NCBI RefSeq assembly: GCF_028736155.1
Contig: NZ_CP117879.1
Span: 1,488,001 to 1,552,000 of the forward strand
Origin: Flavobacterium sp. KACC 22763
GTDB taxonomy: Bacteria; Bacteroidota; Bacteroidia; Flavobacteriales; Flavobacteriaceae
DNA length: 64,000 nucleotides
Direction: 5' to 3'
Positions 43,587-52,814 of this stretch are shown piece after piece (the stretch's first letter is position 1; the number at the start of each line of letters is the position of its first letter). The notes below the pieces were generated by a model. That model was not told the origin of the DNA and did not search any database. It worked only from the letters and a program-made list of their open reading frames with translations. The position numbers were made by a program, and so were the translations under genes.

Positions 43587-43613
43587 AAAAAAAACAGCCC
43601 GTAGGCTGTTTTT
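43587..43613. terminator. Bidirectional terminator
   Basis: AAAACAGCC pairs with GGCTGTTTT around a 4 nt loop and has A and T runs on both sides. It separates the convergent CopD-like gene and the T9SS-secreted protein gene. Confidence 0.88.
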
Positions 43614-43651
43614 CTTTGCTTATTACTATAAATCAATTGACTATTCAAAAA

Positions 43652-44584
43652 TTAATCTTTGATAATTTTTCCTTCTTGTCTAAAACCATTTTGATCCGTA
43701 ATGACGTAAACGTATATTCCTTTAATAAACTTACCGACATTAATTTCAGAAGTTATCTTAGCATCTTTAATTAAAACTCTACCCTCTGAATCAAACAAGG
43801 AAACAACATATTTTTCTAAGTTTTTGCCTGTAAAGTTTACTACAGATGCTGTTGGATTCGGAGAAACAATAATTTCATACTTTGCGTTAGATTCTGTTTC
43901 GTCAGCAGTAGCAGCAATCCTTTCAGGGCTTGGCTCTGTATTACATGCATTACATCCAGCAAAAGAAGATGATAAAATACCGCTGATAGGTTTAACAAAG
44001 CAAAAAACAGTATTGTTTGCATTAAAATTTACAGTAATTGTCGTCGATGTACCATCTGTAAATCCTATTTGTGCAGTGTAATTTTTTGTTCTGCATATAG
44101 CATTAGTTGTTTTCATATAAAATGAAGCGCAATATAGATTGCAAACAGAAGAAAAATTATATGTAATACAGCTGCCTTGAACAGGAGTAGCACATTTTAT
44201 GGGAATTTCGAAACGTAGACCATTCGCAAATCCTTCAGCTATAGAATTGCAACAGTTATTTAAAGTAGTGGTAAATGCGGTACTTGTAGAATTCATACTT
44301 CCAGCTAAATAGCTATCACATTCTCCATTTAATTCACCAGTCGTAAAATAAGGATTGACACTTGTTCCAGCTGATGAAATTTTTATTCTAATAGGAGTGT
44401 TTAACGGTGCTCCAGGTCCAGAACTATTTATATACCCACCAGCTAAATTTATATTATGTTCATAGTAAATAACAGTACCTGCCACATTGGTAACAGTTAG
44501 CGTTGAGCCGCTTGATGTAGCTTGACTATTTGCTTTAAATGCTGCAAAAAATAAAAAAACAATAAAAAAAGTAAAATTTTTCAT
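43652..44584 (-). CDS. T9SS-secreted protein with type A sorting domain
   Basis: The 310-residue protein has a signal peptide MKNFTFFIVFLFFAAFKANS. A Cys-rich, beta-strand-like body of about 200 residues follows (CNNAGE-type clusters such as NNCCNSIAEGF and FAGCNACNTEP). The C-terminal T9SS type A sorting domain starts YEIIVSPNPTASVVNF and ends GKIIKD. It is therefore exported across the outer membrane by T9SS. The body matches no family I know. It appears monocistronic, with a terminator after the stop and 393 nt of AT-rich sequence before it. Confidence 0.85.
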   Translation of the reverse strand: MKNFTFFIVFLFFAAFKANSQATSSGSTLTVTNVAGTVIYYEHNINLAGGYINSSGPGAPLNTPIRIKISSAGTSVNPYFTTGELNGECDSYLAGSMNSTSTAFTTTLNNCCNSIAEGFANGLRFEIPIKCATPVQGSCITYNFSSVCNLYCASFYMKTTNAICRTKNYTAQIGFTDGTSTTITVNFNANNTVFCFVKPISGILSSSFAGCNACNTEPSPERIAATADETESNAKYEIIVSPNPTASVVNFTGKNLEKYVVSLFDSEGRVLIKDAKITSEINVGKFIKGIYVYVITDQNGFRQEGKIIKD

Positions 44585-44911
44585 AATAATTTAATTTATA
44601 TTTACCTACCTTCAGTCAGTTTAGGGTCGCTGTTTCGGTTATTCCGACCAAAATTTATAATAATTAAGCAACTTGGTTAAATAGATAAAACAATTCCCTT
44701 CGGGTGCTTAGCAACAGATAATTATTTTCTTCTAGCAAGCACAATATGTACGAAAATAACTCAATAAAATCACAATTATGTACGTTTTTCCGTAAATAAT
44801 CAACTTTTTTTTCATCTTTTAACATATCCCTCTACTTCATGAAAGCAAAACGTTATTTTTAATCGCTTATAATTTTTAGTCCAGCTCGAAAAAAAGGCTG
44901 CTATAAATCAT
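44585..44911. other. Gene-free spacer, AT-rich
   Basis: This is part of a 393 nt gap between two minus-strand genes. I see only a short possible dyad, GGTCG...CGACC, at about 44626-44650. There is no open frame, RNA gene or repeat shared with the rest of the window. It probably contains the promoter of the T9SS-secreted protein gene. Confidence 0.5.
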
Positions 44912-44935
44912 AAAAAAACAGCCCGAAGGCTGTTT
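44912..44935 (-). terminator. Terminator after the AspT-type transporter gene
   Basis: On the minus strand AAACAGCC pairs with GGCTGTTT around TTCG and runs into T residues, about 42 nt after the stop codon. The TTCG tetraloop adds stability. Confidence 0.88.
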
Positions 44936-44977
44936 AAGATAAACTTTAACTATAGTATCACATTCGATTTATTGCTA

Positions 44978-46654
44978 TTAAGACATCATTCCCACAAGTA
45001 TTGGCCCAAAAGCGGTCAATAATATATTTGCTAATGCATACGGAATAGTGTAGCCTAAAACAGGAAACTTACTCCCTGATGCATCTTGAACAGCTTTTAA
45101 TCCGATTGTTGAGGTACCTGCACCTGTTTGTGCGCCAAGTAAGATAAGAGGGTTTATTTTTAATACATATCTTCCAAAATACAATCCGATGATATGAGGA
45201 ATTAAAGCAACAGCTACACCGGCAAGCAAAATACCAAAACCGGTTTCTTTAAGACCCGAAATAAAACTTGGGCCAGCAGCTAGACCAACAAGTCCGATAA
45301 ACGCTGCAAGACCAACATTGTCAAATATCCACAAGGCGGGTTCTGGAATTCTACCAAAAACTGGAGTTCTCGAATGCAACCAACCAAAAATCAGTCCCAT
45401 AACCAACGCGCCCCCGCTTGTTGTTAAAGTTACTGAAACTCCAAATAAAGTTACCGAAAGCAAACCCAAAAGTCCACCAAGGACAATACCCAAACCAACA
45501 AAAATAATATCCGTTTCTGGACTTAGACGATCCAAATAACCTATTTCTTTCGCTGCTTCTTCCAGTTTCGCAGGTCGGCCTGAAAGATTCAAAATATCAC
45601 CTCTATTTAAAACCGTCCTCGACTCAAGAGGTATCTCATGATTTTCTCTCGTTATTTTATTTAACATTAACCCATGATAGAAACTGCTTTTTCGAAGAGA
45701 CTTTACCGTCATTCCTTCAATTGCTTTATTGGTAATCGTAACATCCAGATGTGCTAACGGAAAATTCAATAATTCTTCATCCAGGACTTCTGGTCCAATA
45801 GAAAAGAGACTGTCTAAAATGATTCCGTGCTGTGCCATAATAACCAGTACATCATCTTTATAAATTATTGTATCAGGTTTGGGGTCTAGCAATTGATTTT
45901 TATGGCGTATCCTTTGAATAACAATATTTTTGTTAGAAATTAATTTTTCAAAATCACTTATACTGATCCCGATCCACTTCTCATTGGTTATTCTATACGC
46001 CCGAATAATCCATCTCTGATAAGCACTTTTCATTCCTGGGCCATATTCAGTTTCACCCGAAATGGTTTCTGCCAGTTTATTACTTTCTTCAACTAAATTA
46101 ATACCAAGCAATTTTGGAGCAATTCCCGTCAGAAAAAAAACAAAAGATGCTGCTCCTACTAGATAAGTTACAGAATAGGCTACCGGAATATTATTGATTA
46201 ATCTGGTTTTTTCTGCATCAGCAAGATTTAAGTGGCTGATAGCATCTGAAGCGGTACCAATCACAGTTGATTCAGAAAAAGCCCCTGCTAATAATCCAGC
46301 TGCAGTTCCTATATCATAACCTAAAAAAGTAGAGACCGAATATGCTACTAAAAGGCACGATAAGCAAATCACCAAAGTAAGCAGTAATTGCGGAAAGGCA
46401 TTCTTTTTAAAACCTTGAAAAAATTGTGGGCCAACTTTATATCCTGTAGAAAACAGAAAAAAATCAAAAAAAATAGTTTTTACAATACCAGGAATTTTAA
46501 TATCTAACTGACCAATTAGCACTCCAGCAAATAAAGTCCCTAATACTACTCCAATTTTAAATGTCCCAATTTTAATGCGTCCGATTAAGAATCCAAGAGA
46601 CAAGCATAAAAAAAGTGCCAGTTCAGGATGTTCTCTAAGTATAGCTGTAACCAT
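44978..46654 (-). CDS. AspT/YidE-type transporter with RCK_C domains
   Basis: The 558-residue membrane protein has two homologous membrane halves (about residues 8-190 and 390-555), joined by two TrkA-C/RCK_C regulatory domains (about 210-380). The halves contain repeated GxFSGxxTxTP-like segments such as AGAFSESTVIGTASDAI and GAQTGAGTSTIGLKA. AspT, the best-known relative, exchanges aspartate for alanine, but members differ in substrate, so this one is left open. It has its own terminator and appears monocistronic. Confidence 0.9.
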   Translation of the reverse strand: MVTAILREHPELALFLCLSLGFLIGRIKIGTFKIGVVLGTLFAGVLIGQLDIKIPGIVKTIFFDFFLFSTGYKVGPQFFQGFKKNAFPQLLLTLVICLSCLLVAYSVSTFLGYDIGTAAGLLAGAFSESTVIGTASDAISHLNLADAEKTRLINNIPVAYSVTYLVGAASFVFFLTGIAPKLLGINLVEESNKLAETISGETEYGPGMKSAYQRWIIRAYRITNEKWIGISISDFEKLISNKNIVIQRIRHKNQLLDPKPDTIIYKDDVLVIMAQHGIILDSLFSIGPEVLDEELLNFPLAHLDVTITNKAIEGMTVKSLRKSSFYHGLMLNKITRENHEIPLESRTVLNRGDILNLSGRPAKLEEAAKEIGYLDRLSPETDIIFVGLGIVLGGLLGLLSVTLFGVSVTLTTSGGALVMGLIFGWLHSRTPVFGRIPEPALWIFDNVGLAAFIGLVGLAAGPSFISGLKETGFGILLAGVAVALIPHIIGLYFGRYVLKINPLILLGAQTGAGTSTIGLKAVQDASGSKFPVLGYTIPYALANILLTAFGPILVGMMS

Positions 46655-46846
46655 ATTGCGTTCTCTTTTTTAGATAAATTTAATCAAAAAAAGAATACAT
46701 TATACTTAAAACATTTATAAACAACAAATTACAAGTGTCTTGCTAAAAATAAAAAAAATAGTCGCGTATATTACATCAGATTTAGATATCCTTGTTCGAG
46801 TGTTACGCTCGCACTTAAATTTATGTTCACGAGTTAAATTGGGAGA

Positions 46847-47257
46847 TCAACGCTTAGTTATGGTGGGATTTGGATTAGATCGTTTGCTTTTTAGCAAATA
46901 TTCATCTGCCATTCTTCTTGTTTCTTTATCTAAATATTTCTCATTAGTTGTTAAAATATCATAAACATCAAAAGAAGCCACTTTATAATTATACTTGTTT
47001 GACATTATTAAGGCGTAATACAAGAAACCTGTAAATTTGTGTTCTCCAATATAATGGATAGCTTTTAATTCATTGTAAGCCAAAGTATCTCCCTTACTCA
47101 TAACAAGATAATCCAAACTGTCCTTAAGTTTTTTATTCTCGAGTTTTCTTCGAAAATAACTAGCTGAATTATCGTCTGAAATTACAACTTTATCATTGCT
47201 GTTCTTCTTATCACAAGAAAATAGCAAGAAAATTAAAATAATAATATACCATTTCAT
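46847..47257 (-). CDS. Hypothetical lipoprotein (136 aa)
   Basis: The N-terminal MKWYIIILIFLLFSCDKK is a lipoprotein signal (Cys15). The rest is charged and mostly helical, with Lys/Asp-rich segments and no domain I know. It starts 19 nt after the stop of the tetratricopeptide gene and is likely co-transcribed with it. Function unknown. Confidence 0.72.
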   Translation of the reverse strand: MKWYIIILIFLLFSCDKKNSNDKVVISDDNSASYFRRKLENKKLKDSLDYLVMSKGDTLAYNELKAIHYIGEHKFTGFLYYALIMSNKYNYKVASFDVYDILTTNEKYLDKETRRMADEYLLKSKRSNPNPTITKR

Positions 47258-47275
47258 AAGTCGATCTATTTAAAA

Positions 47276-48319
47276 TTACTCACAGTTTTTTAAGAATAAT
47301 TGTTTTCCTTCTGTTTGACCAAGTACAGAAATTTCTAGCCATACTTTACAAGCATTCTCTTTATCTCCAGCTTCAAAATATATCGCAGCTTTGTTATATA
47401 AAGCGTCTATATTCTTGGAATTAAATTTGTATGATTCTGAAAAATATGCAATAGATTCTAAATATTTTTTCTCTTCATAAGCAATTAATCCTTTATTAAA
47501 GTAATCTGATGATTTTCTAATATCTTCCATTTTCACGCCATAGATTCTATCAAATTCAGTTAAATCCGTTGTAAAAAATATTACCGAAATTCCCCAAAAT
47601 GTTTTTGTAATTTCACTTTTTAGAACAAACGGAATTTCTATTGATTCATAATCTTTTAAATCTTTTAAATTCCATTTTTCAAAAGAACCATCAATGACCT
47701 TTTTTACCAATCTTATCCTTGATGAGTCCTTTTGTGTTGAAAATGTAATTTCTGTTTTTATCCTTTTCTTATCAGGATAAATCTTCAAGTTTCCAACTAA
47801 CTCAAAATTTGAATAATTATTTTTAAAAGCTTTGTTTAAATCTATTTCAATAGTGCCATTTGTTTTTGGCGAAAATAATTTTGATGCAACTATATTTTTC
47901 TCATTCTTATTCTCTTCTTTGAATTTTGAAATTATGACTTCTTGTCTAACAAAATAGGATCTTTTAAGTTTATCATCAGTCAATCCATCAATTTTCTCGC
48001 ATAATATTAAAGAATCTTTCGTTACTTTTTCAATTACAAATCCAGAATATTGGGATGTTTTCATAAAATTTTTAATCAATTTAAAATCCAAACAGCTCTC
48101 ATTTACTTTATGAACTGGATTGGAATTGATACATAATTTTCCTTGACTGATCCTAAATTCCATGTAACCTGAATCTTCTGTAAATCCGTCAGATAGATCA
48201 CTACCATCTTTCAATTCTCCTTTATACTTTATCCAGTACCCTTCTATTGCTGAAAGATTAATTTGTCCATAATTTATATTAAAAAAAAGAAAGCTTAATA
48301 AAAGGAAAAGTTTTTTCAT
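47276..48319 (-). CDS. Exported protein with C-terminal tetratricopeptide-like repeats
   Basis: The 347-residue protein has a signal peptide MKKLFLLLSFLFFNINYG. A beta-rich middle with many charged residues (about 20-260) is followed by two helical repeats (YFNKGLIAYEEKKYLESIAY and NIDALYNKAAIYFEAGDKEN), a TPR signature. The C-terminal CKVWLEISVLGQTEGKQL continues the pattern. It likely acts in the periplasm as a protein-binding module. It sits next to a hypothetical lipoprotein. Function unknown. Confidence 0.72.
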   Translation of the reverse strand: MKKLFLLLSFLFFNINYGQINLSAIEGYWIKYKGELKDGSDLSDGFTEDSGYMEFRISQGKLCINSNPVHKVNESCLDFKLIKNFMKTSQYSGFVIEKVTKDSLILCEKIDGLTDDKLKRSYFVRQEVIISKFKEENKNEKNIVASKLFSPKTNGTIEIDLNKAFKNNYSNFELVGNLKIYPDKKRIKTEITFSTQKDSSRIRLVKKVIDGSFEKWNLKDLKDYESIEIPFVLKSEITKTFWGISVIFFTTDLTEFDRIYGVKMEDIRKSSDYFNKGLIAYEEKKYLESIAYFSESYKFNSKNIDALYNKAAIYFEAGDKENACKVWLEISVLGQTEGKQLFLKNCE

Positions 48320-48398
48320 TTAAATTTTATAGATAGTTTTTCTAAAGGATAAACATACTAAATTAATTGTTCAACTGAATTAATGCATAACAAATATG

Positions 48399-49097
48399 TT
48401 ACACCAACCAATCACTCACCAACTTCCTATACGTCTCTCCTATTGGCAAAGCATTTCCGCTTTTCATTACAATCTGATTTCCGTCAATCACCTTTATTTT
48501 ATCTTTTGGAATAATATATGAACGGTGAATTCTGATAAATTGATTTGATGGGAGTTTTTCTAAAATATCCTTCATGTTTTCTAAAGCCATGATTTTTTCA
48601 TCATGGGTATGAATACGAATATAATCTCGTAATCCTTCAATATATAAAATATCGTTTAGAGCAATTTTATAATGCTTTCGGTCCGCTTTTACGAATAGAT
48701 AATCATCTCCAGTTTTTTCTGGAACTTGAAAAGTTTCTTGCCAGCGAATAAATTTCTCAACACTTTGATAGAATCGATTAAACGTAATGGGTTTTAATAA
48801 ATAATCAATTACATGAAACTGAAATGCTTCTAGAGCATACTGCGGATAAGCCGAAGTAATGATAAAATTATACTTCTGATTGAACATTTGCATTAATTCG
48901 ATTCCCGTTAATTGTGGCATCTGAATATCAATAAAAATCAAATCAACCGATTCTGTATTTAGAACTTCGATTGCTTTAAAAACATCACTGTCAGCGTATA
49001 AAACATTCAATCTTGAAATTTTAGAAGCATAATCGGCAATGAGTTTTACGGCAAAAGGTTCGTCATCCAGAATAATGCAGTTTATTTTTTTATTCAT
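48399..49097 (-). CDS. LytTR-family response regulator
   Basis: The 232-residue protein has a receiver domain (residues about 1-120) with the acidic DDEP start, FIDIQMPQLTG carrying the phospho-acceptor Asp, and a C-terminal LytTR DNA-binding domain (FVKADRKHYKIALNDILYIE, then RIHRSYIIP). LytTR proteins bind pairs of direct repeats about two helical turns apart. It overlaps the histidine kinase gene by 4 nt and lies divergent from an outer-membrane barrel gene whose promoter region has such direct repeats. Confidence 0.95.
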   Translation of the reverse strand: MNKKINCIILDDEPFAVKLIADYASKISRLNVLYADSDVFKAIEVLNTESVDLIFIDIQMPQLTGIELMQMFNQKYNFIITSAYPQYALEAFQFHVIDYLLKPITFNRFYQSVEKFIRWQETFQVPEKTGDDYLFVKADRKHYKIALNDILYIEGLRDYIRIHTHDEKIMALENMKDILEKLPSNQFIRIHRSYIIPKDKIKVIDGNQIVMKSGNALPIGETYRKLVSDWLV

Positions 49098-50116
49098 TTT
49101 AAATCTATTTCAAGTTCGGCTGTAAAATGGTTTTCTTCTTTAGTAATTTTAATTTGGTGTTTTTCGGGATAATGAATCTGTAAACGCTTTTGCAAATTAT
49201 CTAAACCAATTCCGCCCAAACTATCTTTTTTCTGCGTTCCGATTTTATTTTTCACTTTAAAAATCAATTTTTCAGAAGAGACTTTTAGCTGAATTTCTAT
49301 TGGTTCTGAGTCTGAAACTTCTCCATGTTTTAAAGCATTTTCTACCAAAGGAGACAAAATATATGGCGGAATTTCTTCAAATTCATTTTTCACTTCGACA
49401 TTAAAATCAACCCGAACATTATCCTGATGTCTCAATTGTTCGAGTTCAATATACGCTTTTATATACGCAACTTCGTCTGAAAGTTTGATCTTTTCTTTCT
49501 GCGATTCATAAGTCGTAAAACGCATAATCTGGCTCAACTTGTCAATTGCAGTCAACGACTTATCTGATTGAAAATAAACCATTGAGTAAATGTTATTTAA
49601 AGTATTAAATACAAAGTGCGGATTAATCTGCGCTTTCAAGAATTTAATTTCGGTATTCTTATTTTCTTCTAAAATAACCTTGTTATATTCTAAAAGACGA
49701 ATCGAATAAATCACAAACCAAAGAAAAGAACTCAAGATAATGGCCATACTGCTATAATGCAAATTGTCGAGCATATAACTCAGAAAATTGACATTGGTAT
49801 AATTTACTCTATCAAATAATAATTTGGTTATAATTTGCTCTAAAACAAACCTTAGAAAAGTAAAAACGAGATACGAAACAAAAGCTCCAGCAAAAAGTCT
49901 TTTCCAGTTAAAAGCTTTGAAAACCGTTTTCATTACGATCAAATAATGGAAATAAAATGTAATAATGAAAACAATAAAATAAGTACAAAGAAATAGATCG
50001 GGTACAGAAAATCGTGCTCCAATCGGATTTTTCACGAAAGTGAAATATGAAATTAAAAGCCAATAAATAATATGAATTAAACATTCTAGCCTTTTGGTAA
50101 TGGTTCCTTTATACAT
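49094..50116 (-). CDS. LytS/YehU-type sensor histidine kinase
   Basis: This integral-membrane kinase has four hydrophobic segments in the N-terminal half. The histidine-kinase domain has KAQINPHFVFNTLNNIYSMV with the phospho-acceptor His, and the ATPase domain has PPYILSPLVENALKHG and GGIGLDNLQKRL. An earlier ATG at 50146 exists, but a perfect -7 element (50141-50134) lies inside that extension, so transcription should begin downstream. The ATG at 50116 (MYKGTITKRLECL) is preferred, giving 340 residues. It pairs with the overlapping response regulator. Confidence 0.93.
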   Translation of the reverse strand: MYKGTITKRLECLIHIIYWLLISYFTFVKNPIGARFSVPDLFLCTYFIVFIITFYFHYLIVMKTVFKAFNWKRLFAGAFVSYLVFTFLRFVLEQIITKLLFDRVNYTNVNFLSYMLDNLHYSSMAIILSSFLWFVIYSIRLLEYNKVILEENKNTEIKFLKAQINPHFVFNTLNNIYSMVYFQSDKSLTAIDKLSQIMRFTTYESQKEKIKLSDEVAYIKAYIELEQLRHQDNVRVDFNVEVKNEFEEIPPYILSPLVENALKHGEVSDSEPIEIQLKVSSEKLIFKVKNKIGTQKKDSLGGIGLDNLQKRLQIHYPEKHQIKITKEENHFTAELEIDLK

Positions 50117-50133
50117 TCGGTATATTTTTAAAA

Positions 50134-50141
50134 CAAAGATA
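50134..50141 (-). promoter_or_regulatory. -7 element of the two-component operon
   Basis: Read on the minus strand, TATCTTTG is a perfect TAnnTTTG. It predicts a transcript start near 50129 and a short leader before the ATG at 50116, and it excludes the ATG at 50146. Confidence 0.65.
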
Positions 50142-50165
50142 TACATTCAGTAAAAAGCATTTTAA

Positions 50166-50214
50166 CAGGTTTGCAGATTAATCGAAGGGGTTTGTCGATA
50201 AAAGTGGTTTTCGG
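50166..50214 (+). promoter_or_regulatory. Candidate LytTR operator: direct repeats with 21 bp period
   Basis: CAGGTTTGCAG (from 50166) and GGGGTTTGTCG (from 50187) have cores GGTTTG exactly 21 bp apart, the spacing at which LytTR regulators bind direct repeats. A weaker third copy, GTGGTTTTCGG, starts at 50204. They lie between the divergent kinase operon and the barrel-protein gene, upstream of a weak -7 element CAGTTTTG (50228-50235). Confidence 0.45.
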
Positions 50215-50257
50215 GTTTTAATTCTAACAGTTTTGTCCTGTAATTAAAATCAAAACC

Positions 50258-52645
50258 ATGAACAGAATCATTTTAGTATCAATTTTATTTCTATTTCAAA
50301 TTAACGCGTTTGCCCAGCAATTTTCTTTAAAAGGAAAAATCATAAATCAAAACAAAACACCTATAGAATTTGCGACAGCAACTTTATTAAAAACCGACAA
50401 AACGTTGTATCAGCAAGCTTCGACTGATAGTTTAGGTAATTTTATTTTAAATACTGAAAAAGGGAACTATAAGTTAATTATAGAACAATTTGGAACTGAA
50501 TTCTATGCCAAAGAAATAATCGTACATCAAGATCTTGATTTAGGAATAATTGAGGTGAAAGAATTAGTACAATTAGACGGCGTAACCATTAATTCAAGAA
50601 AAAAACTGGTAGAACAAAAAGTGGATCGACTGGTTTTTAATGTCGAAAATTCTGTTGTTGCAACTGGTGGAACTGCTTTGGACGCTTTAAAATCTACACC
50701 AACGGTTAGAGTTCAAAACGAAACCATTTCTATTGTTGGAAAAGGAGAAGTTCTGGTTATGATTGATGATCGTTTGAACAAAATGACTCAAGAAGATTTA
50801 TCTGCATTTTTAAGATCGATTCCTGCTGATAATATTAAAAGTATCGAGGTAATTACAACGCCTCCAGCAAAATACGAAGCAGAAGGAAACAGCGGTTTAA
50901 TTAACATTAAATTGAAAACAGCTAAGGCGAATTCTTGGTCAGCAAATCTCGGAACTACCTATGTGCAAAGAAGTTATGCAAGCGGAAACATAAGCGGATT
51001 ATTTATCTACAATTACAATAAACTATCACTTCAAGTTTCTATTAATAAAGGAAAAGATCAGTTTTTCACCACTTCTGATAATAGAATTTATTACCCAAAC
51101 GAACTTTGGAAACAAGATATTGCAGCTAAGTCAAAAACAAATTTATTGAGCATTGGTTTTGGTGCCGACTATAAATTAACGGAGAAATGGACTTCTGGAA
51201 TAAAATATTTAGGAAGTTTTAATGAGAGAAATTCAGCAAATAATCCGCTGACAACTCGATATAATACTTCTGGCGAAATCAACTCTTATATTTTGTCTGA
51301 TGTAAATGCACAGAACAAACCTCAAATGAATTCTATAAATTGGAATAATGTTTTTACATTAAATAATGAAGGCAAAAACATTACTGTAGATTTAGATTAT
51401 TTCAACTATCAAAAAGACGATTCTCGTGTGTTTTCGGGCAATGAAATGGATAATGAGAAACAAAATATATCAGGAACTTATTTCGCGGCAATCAATTCTA
51501 ACTTAAACCGATTGAAAAATTACTCAGCAAAAATCGATGTTTCTCTTCCTTATTCTTGGGCGAATATCAGCTTTGGCGGAAAAGGATTTTATACCAATAA
51601 CAAAAATAATTTGACCGTTTTTGACAACGAAACTGGAACTCCAATCTTGAATACTGATTCTTCAAATATTTTCACTTACAAAGAATACAATGAAGCAATC
51701 TATTTTTCTGCAAACAAAAAATTGAACGAGAAATGGGAAACGCAAATTGGCTTAAGAACCGAAGCTACACAAACAGAAGGCTATTCTGAAAATCTAAACC
51801 AAACTAATAAAAACAATTATATTAAATTGTTTCCAACAGCTTATTTGACTTACAATGCAAATGATAATAATACCTATTCACTAAACTACAGCCGAAGAAT
51901 CCGCAGACCAGATTTTGATTATTTGAATCCGTTTGTCATTAGAACCAGTCCATTTTATTATTCTGAAGGGAATCCGTTTTTGAAGCCTTCTATTATTGAC
52001 AATTTTGAGTTTTCTTATATTCGAAATCAAAAATGGGTAAATACAATCTATTTTTCTCAGGTTTCAAATTTTGGACAACAATTAGCCATTATTGATCCTC
52101 AAACAAATATCACAAAAAGCACCCCCATCAACTATGCTGACACTTACCAAATAGGTCTTTCAACATACTACAATTTCAATAAATATACTTGGTGGAACAG
52201 TTTCATGGGATTCAATTTAAACTATCAAAATGTAAAATCAAGAACCAATTTAATTGCGTCTGTAGATGGTTACAACGGTTATATTTACAGCAATAACGAT
52301 TTTACAGTAAATCAATCGAAAACTCTTTTTCTTGGTTTAAATTATGGTTTGCAATTGCCAGGACGCTATCAGGTTTTTAATATTTCAACTTTGAATATTT
52401 TAGATGTTTCGGTGAAATTTCTAGCCTTAAAAAAGAATCTTTCAATCACTTTAACAGGAGAAGATCTATTGAATGCTCAAAAACCATTTATCTCTTATTA
52501 TTCAAACGGAATTAAAAATACAATGAAAAACTATGGTGATTCTAGAGCTTTTAGAATTGCTTTGAGTTATAAATTCGGAAACCAAAATGTAAAATCTAAA
52601 GAAAGAAATTTTGGAAATGAAGAGGAAAGAAATAGAGCGAATTAG
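50258..52645 (+). CDS. TonB-dependent outer-membrane barrel protein (OMP_b-brl_3 type)
   Basis: The 795-residue protein has a signal peptide (to FAQQ). A carboxypeptidase-like regulatory domain follows (residues about 22-100, FSLKGKIINQNKTPIEFATA). A plug-like segment with DALKSTPTVRVQNETISIVGK and KSIEVITTPPAKYEAEGNSGLINI precedes a large barrel ending AFRIALSYKFGN. The gene is divergent from a LytTR two-component system, which probably controls it. Relatives are thought to move peptides or other ligands, but the substrate cannot be read from the sequence. Confidence 0.92.
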   Translation: MNRIILVSILFLFQINAFAQQFSLKGKIINQNKTPIEFATATLLKTDKTLYQQASTDSLGNFILNTEKGNYKLIIEQFGTEFYAKEIIVHQDLDLGIIEVKELVQLDGVTINSRKKLVEQKVDRLVFNVENSVVATGGTALDALKSTPTVRVQNETISIVGKGEVLVMIDDRLNKMTQEDLSAFLRSIPADNIKSIEVITTPPAKYEAEGNSGLINIKLKTAKANSWSANLGTTYVQRSYASGNISGLFIYNYNKLSLQVSINKGKDQFFTTSDNRIYYPNELWKQDIAAKSKTNLLSIGFGADYKLTEKWTSGIKYLGSFNERNSANNPLTTRYNTSGEINSYILSDVNAQNKPQMNSINWNNVFTLNNEGKNITVDLDYFNYQKDDSRVFSGNEMDNEKQNISGTYFAAINSNLNRLKNYSAKIDVSLPYSWANISFGGKGFYTNNKNNLTVFDNETGTPILNTDSSNIFTYKEYNEAIYFSANKKLNEKWETQIGLRTEATQTEGYSENLNQTNKNNYIKLFPTAYLTYNANDNNTYSLNYSRRIRRPDFDYLNPFVIRTSPFYYSEGNPFLKPSIIDNFEFSYIRNQKWVNTIYFSQVSNFGQQLAIIDPQTNITKSTPINYADTYQIGLSTYYNFNKYTWWNSFMGFNLNYQNVKSRTNLIASVDGYNGYIYSNNDFTVNQSKTLFLGLNYGLQLPGRYQVFNISTLNILDVSVKFLALKKNLSITLTGEDLLNAQKPFISYYSNGIKNTMKNYGDSRAFRIALSYKFGNQNVKSKERNFGNEEERNRAN

Positions 52646-52671
52646 TTTTTTACAATAAATTAAATTTAGGC

Positions 52672-52717
52672 AAAGGAGCTTTAAACATTGCCTTTTCCAA
52701 ATGTTCAAAGCTCTTTT
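52672..52717 (+). terminator. Terminator after the barrel-protein gene
   Basis: AAAGGAGCTTTAAACATT pairs with AATGTTCAAAGCTCTTTT in a long stem with two mismatches. It lies 27 nt after the stop. Confidence 0.75.
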
Positions 52718-52762
52718 ATCTCTTTCAAAAACAATCAAATACATAAAAAAATCATTATTCTT

Positions 52763-52793
52763 TTGTTTTTATGACCAATCGGTCATATATTTG
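52763..52793 (+). promoter_or_regulatory. Promoter of the tetR gene with embedded operator
   Basis: TTG (52763-52765) and TATATTTG (52786-52793) fit the -33/-7 pattern with a 20 nt spacer. Between them lies ATGACCAATCGGTCAT (52771-52786), a palindrome with arms TGACC and GGTCA. This placement would block transcription when a repressor binds, so autorepression is likely. Confidence 0.8.
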
Positions 52794-52814
52794 CATCGTT
52801 AAATACAATCTATC

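Noticed and set aside
46780..46850. Hairpin-like CGAG/CTCG stretch that could be a remnant of another gene
   Set aside because: The dyads are short, with no matching element in the window and no frame of clear origin, so no call was made.
46740..46964. Plus-strand frame of 74 codons with possible coding content
   Set aside because: It begins with a non-ATG codon, overlaps the well-supported lipoprotein gene on the other strand, and has no domain or promoter. I treat it as a shadow frame.
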